From positions 1-57,083 of the forward strand of contig CABSLQ010000010.1 in NCBI GenBank assembly GCA_902478605.1: a stretch of 57,083 nucleotides of DNA, written 5' to 3'. Source of the DNA: an uncultured Oscillospiraceae bacterium (GTDB taxonomy: Bacteria > Bacillota > Clostridia > Oscillospirales > Acutalibacteraceae). Shown in pieces: positions 16,284-23,169 of this stretch. Both the position numbers and the translations under genes were made by a program. The notes under the pieces are model-generated. The model had not been told where the DNA came from. It saw only the letters and a program-made list of their open reading frames with translations, and did not search any database. How positions within the stretch are numbered: position 1 is the stretch's first letter; the number at the start of each line of letters is the position of its first letter.

Positions 16284-18035
16284 ATGGCCAATTCACATCC
16301 GTATTGCATGGGCTGTATGAATCCACTGCCGGAAGGACGCACCGAATGCGGTATCTGCGGGTATCCGGTGGGGAAGCAGAATCCCCCGATGTATCTGCCG
16401 ACCGGCACCATATTGTCCGACCGGTACCTGGTGGGACGCCTGCTGGATGCGGGCGGCGATGCTGCCCGGTATATCGGCTTTGACCAGGTATCCAAGGCGC
16501 CTATCCTCATCCGCGAGTTTTTTCCAGATACGCTGTGCACCCGGGAGGAGAACGGGGAACTGCAGATACTGGGCGGCTGCGAAAATACCTTTGCCGAATA
16601 TCTCGAAAAATTCCGCAGCCATGCCCGCGGGCTGGCGCGCATGCGGGATTTGCCCGCCCTGATCCCGCTGTACGATATTTTTGAACAAAACCACACGGCC
16701 TACACCGTTTCGGAGTACGGTGAAGGCGTCTCCCTCGAAACGCGGCTGGCACAGATGGGCGGCCGCATGCGCTGGGAAGAGGCGCGTCCGCTTTTCATGG
16801 CGCTGATGACCTCGCTCAATTCGCTGCATGCGGCGGGCATTCTGCATCTGGGCATCTGCCCGGAGAATATCCTCGTCGGTACCGACGGAAAGCTGCATCT
16901 GAGCGGCTTCGCCATTGAGGAAGCCCGTCATGTGAGCACCGATCTTAAGCCCCAGCTTTTCGCCGGCTATTCGGCGCCTGAGCAGTACGGGTTCAACCAG
17001 GACTGCACCGCGGCGGCCGATGTGTACGGCCTTGCGGCAACCATTTTCCGCACATTGACGGGCAATCCGCCCCCGGAAGGCCCGTCGCGTTCGCGTACCT
17101 CATCGGATCTGTTTGTTCCCTCCGATGTGGCGGAGACGCTGCCCGAAAATGTGGCGGCGGCCCTGTTCAACGCTCTGCAGGTGGACGTGGATAAGCGCAC
17201 GGCGAGCATTGCCGCTTTCCGCGATCAGTTGTCAGCCGCTCCGGCGGTCAGCGCTCTGCTGCAGGATGAACGCCGCGCCCCCGAGCCGGAGGAGGAAGAG
17301 CCGGCCCCCGAAGAGCCCAAAAAGAAAAATAAGAGCACCAAATACGCGGTGCTTATCGTAGTGGCCGTGTTTGTGGTGCTGGTGCTGATTGCGGGCGGCG
17401 TGCTGCTTGCGCTGTATCCTACCCTCTTCGGCAGCGAACCCGTCTCGTCGGACAACTCGATCCCCTTTGCCGAGTTTATTTCGTCCGCGCCGGTGTACAG
17501 CGACGCTTCGCAGTTGGAACGGCAGTTTGCGGTGGAGGATCTCATCGATAAGAATTATTATGAGATCAAGGACAACACCTTCAACGGCGACATGAAGGTG
17601 GAACTGCAGTTCATGATGTTCAGCGACAAGGCGCGGGGCACCATCCTCGATCAGGAACCCAAGCCGCAGGCCAGCGCCGCAGCGGGTACCACCATCAAGG
17701 TGGTTATCAGCGCCGGTTCCGATAAGGTGGCGGTCCCCGATGTGGCGGGCTGGCACCAGGATCAGGCCAAGCAGCTGCTCGAAGCGCTGGGCTTTCAGGT
17801 CGAGGTGGATATGATCAACGTCTCGGACTACGAGCGCGGCTATGTGCAGGAGACCGATCCATCCGCCGGTACCGAAAGAACGTACGGCGACACCATCACC
17901 CTGCGGGTGAGCAATGTGGAACCCACCACTGCGCCGCCCGAAACGACGACGCAGCCCACGCAGGCGACAGAACCCACCGTGCCGTGGAACGGCGGTACCT
18001 ACGATCCGTTTGATCCGAATACGCCGCTCTACTGA
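16284..18035 (+). CDS. Zinc-ribbon, kinase-fold (pseudokinase) membrane protein with PASTA repeats
   Basis: 583 residues in this order: zinc ribbon (C8, C11, C22, C25), Hanks-type kinase fold (about 47-325), acidic/basic linker, one membrane helix (354-377), and extracellular PASTA-type repeats (about 395-480 and 485-557, the second starting VPDVAGW), ending in a Thr/Pro tail. Related Firmicute kinases sense cell-wall fragments through PASTA domains. Here the three catalytic positions are changed: the beta3 Lys is R77 (ILIREFF), HRD is HLG (188-190) and DFG is SGF (207-209), while APE (231-233) is kept. This suggests a binding scaffold, not an enzyme. Start ATG at 16284 follows AGAAAGGA. Confidence 0.9.
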   Translation: MANSHPYCMGCMNPLPEGRTECGICGYPVGKQNPPMYLPTGTILSDRYLVGRLLDAGGDAARYIGFDQVSKAPILIREFFPDTLCTREENGELQILGGCENTFAEYLEKFRSHARGLARMRDLPALIPLYDIFEQNHTAYTVSEYGEGVSLETRLAQMGGRMRWEEARPLFMALMTSLNSLHAAGILHLGICPENILVGTDGKLHLSGFAIEEARHVSTDLKPQLFAGYSAPEQYGFNQDCTAAADVYGLAATIFRTLTGNPPPEGPSRSRTSSDLFVPSDVAETLPENVAAALFNALQVDVDKRTASIAAFRDQLSAAPAVSALLQDERRAPEPEEEEPAPEEPKKKNKSTKYAVLIVVAVFVVLVLIAGGVLLALYPTLFGSEPVSSDNSIPFAEFISSAPVYSDASQLERQFAVEDLIDKNYYEIKDNTFNGDMKVELQFMMFSDKARGTILDQEPKPQASAAAGTTIKVVISAGSDKVAVPDVAGWHQDQAKQLLEALGFQVEVDMINVSDYERGYVQETDPSAGTERTYGDTITLRVSNVEPTTAPPETTTQPTQATEPTVPWNGGTYDPFDPNTPLY

Positions 18036-18096
18036 TGCCTTTTCAAAGAGGGGGCGCAAGCGGCTTCTGCTTCCGCTCTAAATGGAAAAAGCGCAC

Positions 18097-18133
18097 AACC
18101 CCGTCACCGGTACAAAGCCGGCGGCGGGGTTTT
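18097..18133 (+). terminator. Terminator after the pseudokinase gene
   Basis: AACCCCG...CCGG paired with CCGG...CGGGGTT, interrupted by small internal loops, followed by TTTT. Confidence 0.75.
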
Positions 18134-18203
18134 CTGCGCGGTGACCATTAAGTCCCCCGCTGCATAGAATAGGATATGAATAACCGGCAGGGGAGGCATT
18201 CAT

Positions 18204-18317
18204 ATGGTCGTTCTGGGGCTGTTTTTCCGGAGTCTGTGCATTCTGGGACTGGCGATTTGCTGCGCACTGTCCACGCTCGTCTTTTCCTGCACGGCGCGGT
18301 TATGCGGGCGGCGCTGA
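18204..18317 (+). CDS. 37-residue single-pass membrane microprotein
   Basis: A short frame starting MVVLGLFFRSLC and ending LCGRR. Residues about 2-29 are one hydrophobic helix with four cysteines; the end is basic, predicting the C terminus inside. A strong ribosome site, AGGGGAGG, lies 5 to 12 bases before the ATG. It is one of two tandem tiny frames of the same design. No homologue recognised; it could also be a non-functional open frame. Confidence 0.45.
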   Translation: MVVLGLFFRSLCILGLAICCALSTLVFSCTARLCGRR

Positions 18318-18351
18318 ATGCCCTCACGCCGGAAGAAAGGCGGCCTTTCTG

Positions 18352-18462
18352 ATGGCGATAGGGTTGTGTCTGTTTTTGCTGTGGCTGTCCGCCGCGCTGG
18401 GGGCGGCGATGGGCTTTTTCCTTTGTGTCGCCCTGCACCTGAACCACCGCGGCGCGAGGTAA
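18352..18462 (+). CDS. 36-residue single-pass membrane microprotein
   Basis: Begins MAIGLCLFLLWLSAALGAA, one hydrophobic helix over residues 2-28, then HLNHRGAR as a basic tail. It starts 34 bases after the stop of the first microprotein and has a GGAAGAAAGGCGG purine tract upstream. Together the two look like a small two-gene membrane unit between the pseudokinase and degV. Function unknown. Confidence 0.42.
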   Translation: MAIGLCLFLLWLSAALGAAMGFFLCVALHLNHRGAR

Positions 18463-18487
18463 GGGCTGTACCGGTGAAAAAACGCAG

Positions 18488-18531
18488 AAAAGGGTGGGGC
18501 GAAACGGCTATCCGTTTCGCCTCACCCTTTA
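18488..18531. terminator. Bidirectional terminator between microprotein ORFs and degV
   Basis: AAAGGGTGGGGCGAAACGG paired with CCGTTTCGCCTCACCCTTT, with one mismatch and a short loop. Both strands end in a T-rich run, fitting convergent transcription. Confidence 0.85.
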
Positions 18532-18540
18532 TATATAGGC

Positions 18541-19395
18541 TTATTTTTCCAGAAAGAGCACACCGAGCGTATTGGGGCCGCAGTGGGACGAGATGGTGCA
18601 GCCCGCACGGGTGACGTAGATTTCCTCGAAGGAGGCGTATTTTTCCACCAGGGAGCGCACCAGGGCGATCCGCTCCTCGGAAATGCCCGAATGGGTAATG
18701 AACGCACGCCGTGTCACGATGTCGGTGCGGCCTTCCAGGCGATCCCGGACATACTGCTCCAGCGCCTTGTCGAGAGAACCGCGGTACTTTTTGCCCACAT
18801 CCATGCAGCCCGAGGTGTTGTCCACCTCGATGCAGGGCTTGAGCCGCAGCACATTGGCCCCCAGCATCTGCAGGGCGGAGCACCGGCCGCCCTTATAGAG
18901 AAACTCCAGTGTGTCGATGACAAAGCTGGCGTTCACCTTGGCGGTGAGAGCCTGCACCTCTTCGGCCACCTGCTTGGCCGGCATGCCCGCCGCAATGCGT
19001 TCGGCCGCTTCGATGACGATGTGACCCGAACCGGTAGACAGGTTCCGGCTGTCCACCGGATAGACGCCGGGCAGCTCCTGTGCCGCGAGGCGGCAGTTGT
19101 TGTAGGTGGCGGAGAGCCCCGAGCCCAGCGTCACATGCACCACTTCATAACCCTGGTCCGTCCACTGCCGGAAAAACTCCACGTATTCCGCCGCGTTGAT
19201 GGCCGCGGTCTTCGGCAGGATCTTTTTCTCGTTGTAAACGGCGTAAATCTGATCCGGAACCAGATCCACCCCGTCGCCGTAGGTTTTATCCCCGAGGATA
19301 ATATGGAAAGGAAAATAATGCACCTGATAACGCTCGACCAGTTCCGGGCCAAGATCGCAGGTGCTGTCCGCACTGAGAATGATTTTATCTGCCAA
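18541..19395 (-). CDS. DegV-family fatty-acid-binding protein
   Basis: A 284-residue DegV protein. The family holds one fatty acid between two domains; some members (FakB) present it to the kinase FakA for phosphorylation and entry into phospholipids. The N terminus IILSADSTCDLGPELVERY carries the family's D-S-x-x-D-L motif, and the lipid-contact Ser/Thr and TLEFLYKGGR segment (about residue 160) are present. No FakA (DhaK-like) gene is nearby, so the FakB role is inferred from family. Single-gene unit, start ATG at 19395 with AGGGAGGTAA upstream. Confidence 0.93.
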   Translation of the reverse strand: MADKIILSADSTCDLGPELVERYQVHYFPFHIILGDKTYGDGVDLVPDQIYAVYNEKKILPKTAAINAAEYVEFFRQWTDQGYEVVHVTLGSGLSATYNNCRLAAQELPGVYPVDSRNLSTGSGHIVIEAAERIAAGMPAKQVAEEVQALTAKVNASFVIDTLEFLYKGGRCSALQMLGANVLRLKPCIEVDNTSGCMDVGKKYRGSLDKALEQYVRDRLEGRTDIVTRRAFITHSGISEERIALVRSLVEKYASFEEIYVTRAGCTISSHCGPNTLGVLFLEK

Positions 19396-19492
19396 ACGAT
19401 TACCTCCCTGTGATGGGGTGCCGGCCAGGCCGGAATTTTTCTATAGTTTAACACAATGAAGCAAAAAATTCAACCCGCCGTCTTCTTTTTGC

Positions 19493-19521
19493 TTGTGGAA
19501 TTTATCTGCATACGCTATACT
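19493..19521 (+). promoter_or_regulatory. Probable promoter of the Vat/CatB-like acetyltransferase
   Basis: TTGTGG and TATACT with a 17-base spacer; the gene starts 165 bases further on, leaving room for a long leader with a possible leader peptide. Confidence 0.5.
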
Positions 19522-19618
19522 GGTAAGCGAACGACGGCGACGAAATCATCCGGCTTTCCGCCGCAGAAAAAAGGAGAGGGCCCGCTTGCCGCCGTCTGTT
19601 CGGAAAAGAGGTTTGAAG

Positions 19619-19666
19619 ATGAAACGCTGCATTGTGGCCGCCGGAACAGCCGCGGATATAGAATAA
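19619..19666 (+). CDS. Possible 15-residue leader peptide
   Basis: ATG AAA CGC TGC ... GAA TAA encodes MKRCIVAAGTAADIE. It has GAAAAGAGG 8 bases upstream and ends 20 bases before the acetyltransferase ATG, just ahead of its AGGAGG. Antibiotic acetyltransferase genes of Firmicutes often have such leader peptides for translation attenuation. No clear stem hiding the downstream ribosome site was found by eye, so this is a weak call. Confidence 0.3.
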   Translation: MKRCIVAAGTAADIE

Positions 19667-19685
19667 AATTTCAGGAGGAATTCTC

Positions 19686-20348
19686 ATGACTGTTCCGGCA
19701 AAAAAAGTGTACCCGCGTTCGGCGGATCCCTATACCGTCTATCTGGACGCGGTGGTGACAAATCCCAATATTTCGATCGGTGCCTATACCATGTATCATG
19801 ATTTTGTGCACGATCCGCGCGCCTTTGAAACGCATAACGTGCTGTATCACTATCCGATCAATCACGACCGGCTCCTTATCGGGAAGTTTTGTTCCATCGC
19901 CTGCGGTGCGAAATTCCTGTTTACCAGCGCCCATCACGCCATGGATTCCTTGTCCACCTATCCGTTTCCCCTCTTTTTTGAGGAATGGGATTTGCCGGCC
20001 GAGCAGGTGACGGCGGCTTGGGACAACAAGGGGGACATTGTCATCGGCCACGATGTTTGGATCGGGTATGAGGCGGTGATCATGGCTGGCGTGCACATTG
20101 GCAACGGCGCGATCATCGGCGCCCGCGCCGTGGTGACCAAAGACGTGGAACCCTATACCATCGTGGGCGGTGTGCCGGCGCGCCCAATCCGACGCCGCTT
20201 CGACGATCAGACCATCCGGCTGATGGAGGAGCTGCGCTGGTGGGATCTGCCGCCCGCACAGCTCCGGCCGCTTCTGCCTTTGCTGCAGAAAGGGGATCGG
20301 GAGGCGCTGCGCGCCGTACTCGACGGCGGTTTAGGCGGCAGCAAATAA
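19686..20348 (+). CDS. Vat/CatB-type hexapeptide-repeat O-acetyltransferase
   Basis: A 220-residue trimeric left-handed beta-helix acetyltransferase of the xenobiotic class (streptogramin Vat, chloramphenicol CatB). The active His is in TSAHHAMDSLSTYPF (about residues 79-93), matching the family's N-H-x-x-x-x-x-S-T-Y-P-F. Hexapeptide turns follow: IVIGHDVWIG, IMAGVHIGNG and IIGARAVVTKDV, and the closing VGGVPARPIRRRF. It may inactivate an antibiotic, but many genomic members have no proven resistance role. A textbook CAGGAGGAATTCTC site precedes the ATG at 19686. Confidence 0.88.
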   Translation: MTVPAKKVYPRSADPYTVYLDAVVTNPNISIGAYTMYHDFVHDPRAFETHNVLYHYPINHDRLLIGKFCSIACGAKFLFTSAHHAMDSLSTYPFPLFFEEWDLPAEQVTAAWDNKGDIVIGHDVWIGYEAVIMAGVHIGNGAIIGARAVVTKDVEPYTIVGGVPARPIRRRFDDQTIRLMEELRWWDLPPAQLRPLLPLLQKGDREALRAVLDGGLGGSK

Positions 20349-20425
20349 AAGAGGCAAACTGGCGGGCTGGTCCGCATATATATTAGCACGCGGATTTTTA
20401 CAAAGCCAACGAAGGAGCGGATATT

Positions 20426-20671
20426 ATGGATGCAGCCATCCGTCAGGAAGAGATCGAGCGCTATGCGCGCGAGATGATTGCCATCGCCAAAAAAGCGGGG
20501 TACACGGTGGACGACGAACCGGATCCGCGCCCCACGCCGCAGCCGGCCCCGCCCACGGAAGAGGAGCGGGAAGAAACGACGGAGGAGCCGGGCCCTTCCG
20601 CCGCGCCGGAAACGGCCCCGGCACCGGAGGAACCTGCCATGCCGCCCTGCCGTGAGGACGACGGCCTGTAA
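20426..20671 (+). CDS. Small acidic proline-rich protein of unknown function
   Basis: 81 residues: an N-terminal helix (MDAAIRQEEIERYAREMIA) followed by a Pro/Glu/Ala-rich disordered tail ending in CREDDGL. No domain recognised. It has a good GAAGGAGCGG ribosome site and is followed at once by a terminator, so it is probably expressed. Confidence 0.6.
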   Translation: MDAAIRQEEIERYAREMIAIAKKAGYTVDDEPDPRPTPQPAPPTEEEREETTEEPGPSAAPETAPAPEEPAMPPCREDDGL

Positions 20672-20673
20672 CA

Positions 20674-20709
20674 AAAAATGGTCCCGCGGATATCCGCGGG
20701 ACCATTTTT
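20674..20709. terminator. Bidirectional terminator between convergent small genes
   Basis: AAAAATGGTCCCGCGGA paired with TCCGCGGGACCATTTTT, a perfect stem with two-base centre, giving T tracts on both strands. Confidence 0.9.
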
Positions 20710-20714
20710 CCGTC

Positions 20715-20960
20715 TTATTTGTTGCCGTACAGGTTCATACGGAACAGCTCGGTCTCGTCATCGGGATTTTTGCAGATGACGCGGGCCGTGCCAACGGTGC
20801 CCCAGTCGATGGCGCTGGACAGGGCCAGCAGCTGGGTCAGGCGGCTCTTCAGGTTGAGCACGTCGCCCTCGGGCGTTTCCAGAAAAACGTCGCCCTTCGC
20901 CCGGGAAGCAAACTCGATCAGCTTGTTAAAATCAAAATCATGAATCTCAAATCCAGGCAT
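20715..20960 (-). CDS. Small conserved-looking hypothetical protein
   Basis: 81 residues, soluble, MPGFEIHDFDFNKLIEFA at the start, then alternating beta-strand pattern with 'VFLETPEGDVLNLKSRL' in the middle. Not recognised. ATG at 20960 has AAAGGAGCGATAG before it. Its compact mixed alpha/beta composition and terminator support a real gene. Confidence 0.65.
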   Translation of the reverse strand: MPGFEIHDFDFNKLIEFASRAKGDVFLETPEGDVLNLKSRLTQLLALSSAIDWGTVGTARVICKNPDDETELFRMNLYGNK

Positions 20961-21260
20961 ATTCTATCGCTCCTTTTCTCCGGCGGAATCCGCAGCATCC
21001 GGGAGGAAGGGGCCGCCTCCGCCGGGAAACGGCCGTCCTGATAATCCAAATTGGGATCCTTTTCCTACCCTCCTTTATTATATACAGATTGTTTCCAACA
21101 ATCAACAAGCAAAACGCCGAAGTTTGGAAAGCGGAACCGTATAATTTATATAGGATATCTATTTATTAAAAAATAACCTGTGCAGAATTTCCAGTTTATC
21201 AAGAGGTGCCGCCCGTTATCGATAAAACGGGAATTTAACAAAGAATTCACAAATCCCATA

Positions 21261-21289
21261 TTGACAGAAGGCGTATAGAATGGTAAATT
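21261..21289 (+). promoter_or_regulatory. Sigma-A promoter of the hrcA-grpE-dnaK-dnaJ operon
   Basis: Perfect TTGACA, 17 bases, TAAATT. The HrcA operator begins eight bases after the -10 box. The region 20961-21260 before it shows no gene. Confidence 0.8.
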
Positions 21290-21296
21290 ATAAGTG

Positions 21297-21323
21297 TTAG
21301 CACTCGATGGGTATGAGTGCTAA
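21297..21323 (+). promoter_or_regulatory. CIRCE operator (HrcA-binding site)
   Basis: Exact consensus TTAGCACTC - 9 bases - GAGTGCTAA. It overlaps the transcription start zone, so HrcA, the first gene product, represses its own operon until heat stress. Confidence 0.98.
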
Positions 21324-21400
21324 CGCCTGGCACATGGAAGATGAAAACCTGGAGTTCCATTGGAAGCTGTTGAGGTTTCGCATAAGGAGGCGAGGCGTAG

Positions 21401-22432
21401 ATGGAACTGGGTGAACGCAAACAAAAAATATTGACCGCCATTGTCGATTGGTATATCCGCACGAGTGAGCCGGTCGGTTCCAAGGCGCTCGTCGAGATGC
21501 TGGACAATGCGGTGTCTTCCGCCACCATCCGCAATGAGATGGCGGATTTGGCCGCCCACGGTTATCTGGAGCAGCCGCACACCTCGGCCGGGCGGGTGCC
21601 CACCGCCAAGGCCTTCCGGCTGTATATCGATCACCTGATGCACCGTCAGCCCCTGCCTGAAGAAGATAAGCGGAACATTGACGATATGTTGGCCGGCCTT
21701 GCGGGGGATCCCGAGCGGCTCATCGGCGAAGCATCACAGGCGCTGGCGGAAAGCACCGGCTGTGCCGCGGTATCCACCACCCCATCGGAACAGGGCACGG
21801 TGATTCGCCGTGTAGAGATTATGCCGGTATCCTCCCGGACGGCGGCGCTGCTGCTTATGACCGGTTCCGGCGTACTGCGCAGCCGGCTGTGCCGTTTCGA
21901 CTCCGACGTGCCGGCCGAAACGCTGCAGAAAATCGGCGGCGTGCTGGCCGAGCGGTTTCTGGGTGAACCGCTGATCGACATCGGGCTGCCCCAGGTGCAG
22001 AACCTGCTGTTGTCGCTGGGCGACAACGGACTGCAGGTGGCGCCCGCTCTCACCGCATTTTATGAACTGGTACAGGAATCGGCCGAGGCGGAGGTGCTGC
22101 TGACCGGACAGCTCAATTTGCTGCAGCATCCCGATTTTGAATTGGAACGGGCGCGTTCGCTGCTGGAGTTTTTGACCCAGCGGGAGCAGCTGGCCAATAT
22201 GCTGACCGCCCACACGGGCGGGCTGCGCGTGGTGCTGGGCAATGAGAGCTATCGGCCGGAGCTGTTCGGGTCGAGCATCATTGTCACCCGGTATCTGCTG
22301 GACGAACGCACCGACGGGGCCCTGGGCATCATCGGCCCGCTGCGCATGGATTATGCCGCTGCCATTCCGCGCCTGGAGTATTTTGCGCAGGCGATCGGAC
22401 GGCTGCTGTCCAACATGTTCGGCGGGGATTAG
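21401..22432 (+). CDS. hrcA: Heat-inducible transcription repressor HrcA
   Basis: A 343-residue repressor that binds the CIRCE element upstream. The N terminus is a winged helix (ELGERKQKILTAIVDWYIRT then GSKALVEM, NAVSSATIRNEMADL and HTSAGRVPTAKAFRLYID, residues 2-85); the rest is the GAF-like dimerisation domain. HrcA needs GroEL for activity in known cases. Start ATG at 21401 with AAGGAGGCGAGG upstream. Standard first gene of the operon. Confidence 0.97.
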   Translation: MELGERKQKILTAIVDWYIRTSEPVGSKALVEMLDNAVSSATIRNEMADLAAHGYLEQPHTSAGRVPTAKAFRLYIDHLMHRQPLPEEDKRNIDDMLAGLAGDPERLIGEASQALAESTGCAAVSTTPSEQGTVIRRVEIMPVSSRTAALLLMTGSGVLRSRLCRFDSDVPAETLQKIGGVLAERFLGEPLIDIGLPQVQNLLLSLGDNGLQVAPALTAFYELVQESAEAEVLLTGQLNLLQHPDFELERARSLLEFLTQREQLANMLTAHTGGLRVVLGNESYRPELFGSSIIVTRYLLDERTDGALGIIGPLRMDYAAAIPRLEYFAQAIGRLLSNMFGGD

Positions 22433-22470
22433 CCCGCTTTTTAAGAAGTAGGTTGAAGGAGGCATTCCCT

Positions 22471-23085
22471 ATGGAGACCAATCAGACCGGCGGCGCACCG
22501 GAAAAAGATAAAGAAGAGGTGTGTACGCCGGAAGAGGAAAAGGCCGCCCCTCCCGCACAGGAGGCGGCGGAGGCGCCGGCCACCGAGGACAAGGCGGAGA
22601 AACCGGAAAAGCCCCGTAAAAAGGAAAAGGCCGAGCTGCTGGCGCTGCGTGCGGAAAATGACCGTCTGCGCAAGGAACAGGCGGAGCAGAAGGACATGTA
22701 TCAGCGGGTGCTGGCGGAATACGCCAACTATAAGCGGCGTACCGAGCAGGAGAAGGAGCGGCTGGGCGAATATACCCGGGCGGAGCTTCTCAAAGCCTTG
22801 CTTGTATCGCTCGATAATATGGAGCGCGCCATCGAGGCGCCCGCCGGCGACGAGTACAAGACGGGCGTGGACATGGTGCTGCGCCAGTTCCGCGACACGC
22901 TCTACGGCATGGGGCTGCAGGAGATCGAGGCCGAGGGCGCGGTATTCAACCCCGAAATGCACAATGCGGTTATGCGGGAGGACGCCGACGGCGTGGAGCC
23001 CGAAACGATTACCGCGGTGTTCCAGAAGGGATACCGGTACGGTGACCGCGTGCTGCGTCCCGCGATGGTCAAGGTGGCCAACTGA
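22471..23085 (+). CDS. grpE: Nucleotide exchange factor GrpE
   Basis: GrpE releases ADP from DnaK. The protein (204 residues) has a long acidic, disordered start (1-50), a coiled coil (about 50-95) and the beta-wing with the end motif 'HNAVMREDADGVEPETI...YRYGDRVLRPAMVKVAN', which is diagnostic. Start ATG at 22471 follows GAAGGAGG; an in-frame ATG six codons earlier overlaps that ribosome site and is rejected. Confidence 0.96.
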   Translation: METNQTGGAPEKDKEEVCTPEEEKAAPPAQEAAEAPATEDKAEKPEKPRKKEKAELLALRAENDRLRKEQAEQKDMYQRVLAEYANYKRRTEQEKERLGEYTRAELLKALLVSLDNMERAIEAPAGDEYKTGVDMVLRQFRDTLYGMGLQEIEAEGAVFNPEMHNAVMREDADGVEPETITAVFQKGYRYGDRVLRPAMVKVAN

Positions 23086-23169
23086 CGGGTGTTTAGCCGA
23101 TGGGGACGGCGGGCATACTCCCCACATCAATAGGACAATCCGGTATGGAATCAATAGGAGGTAAGCATT

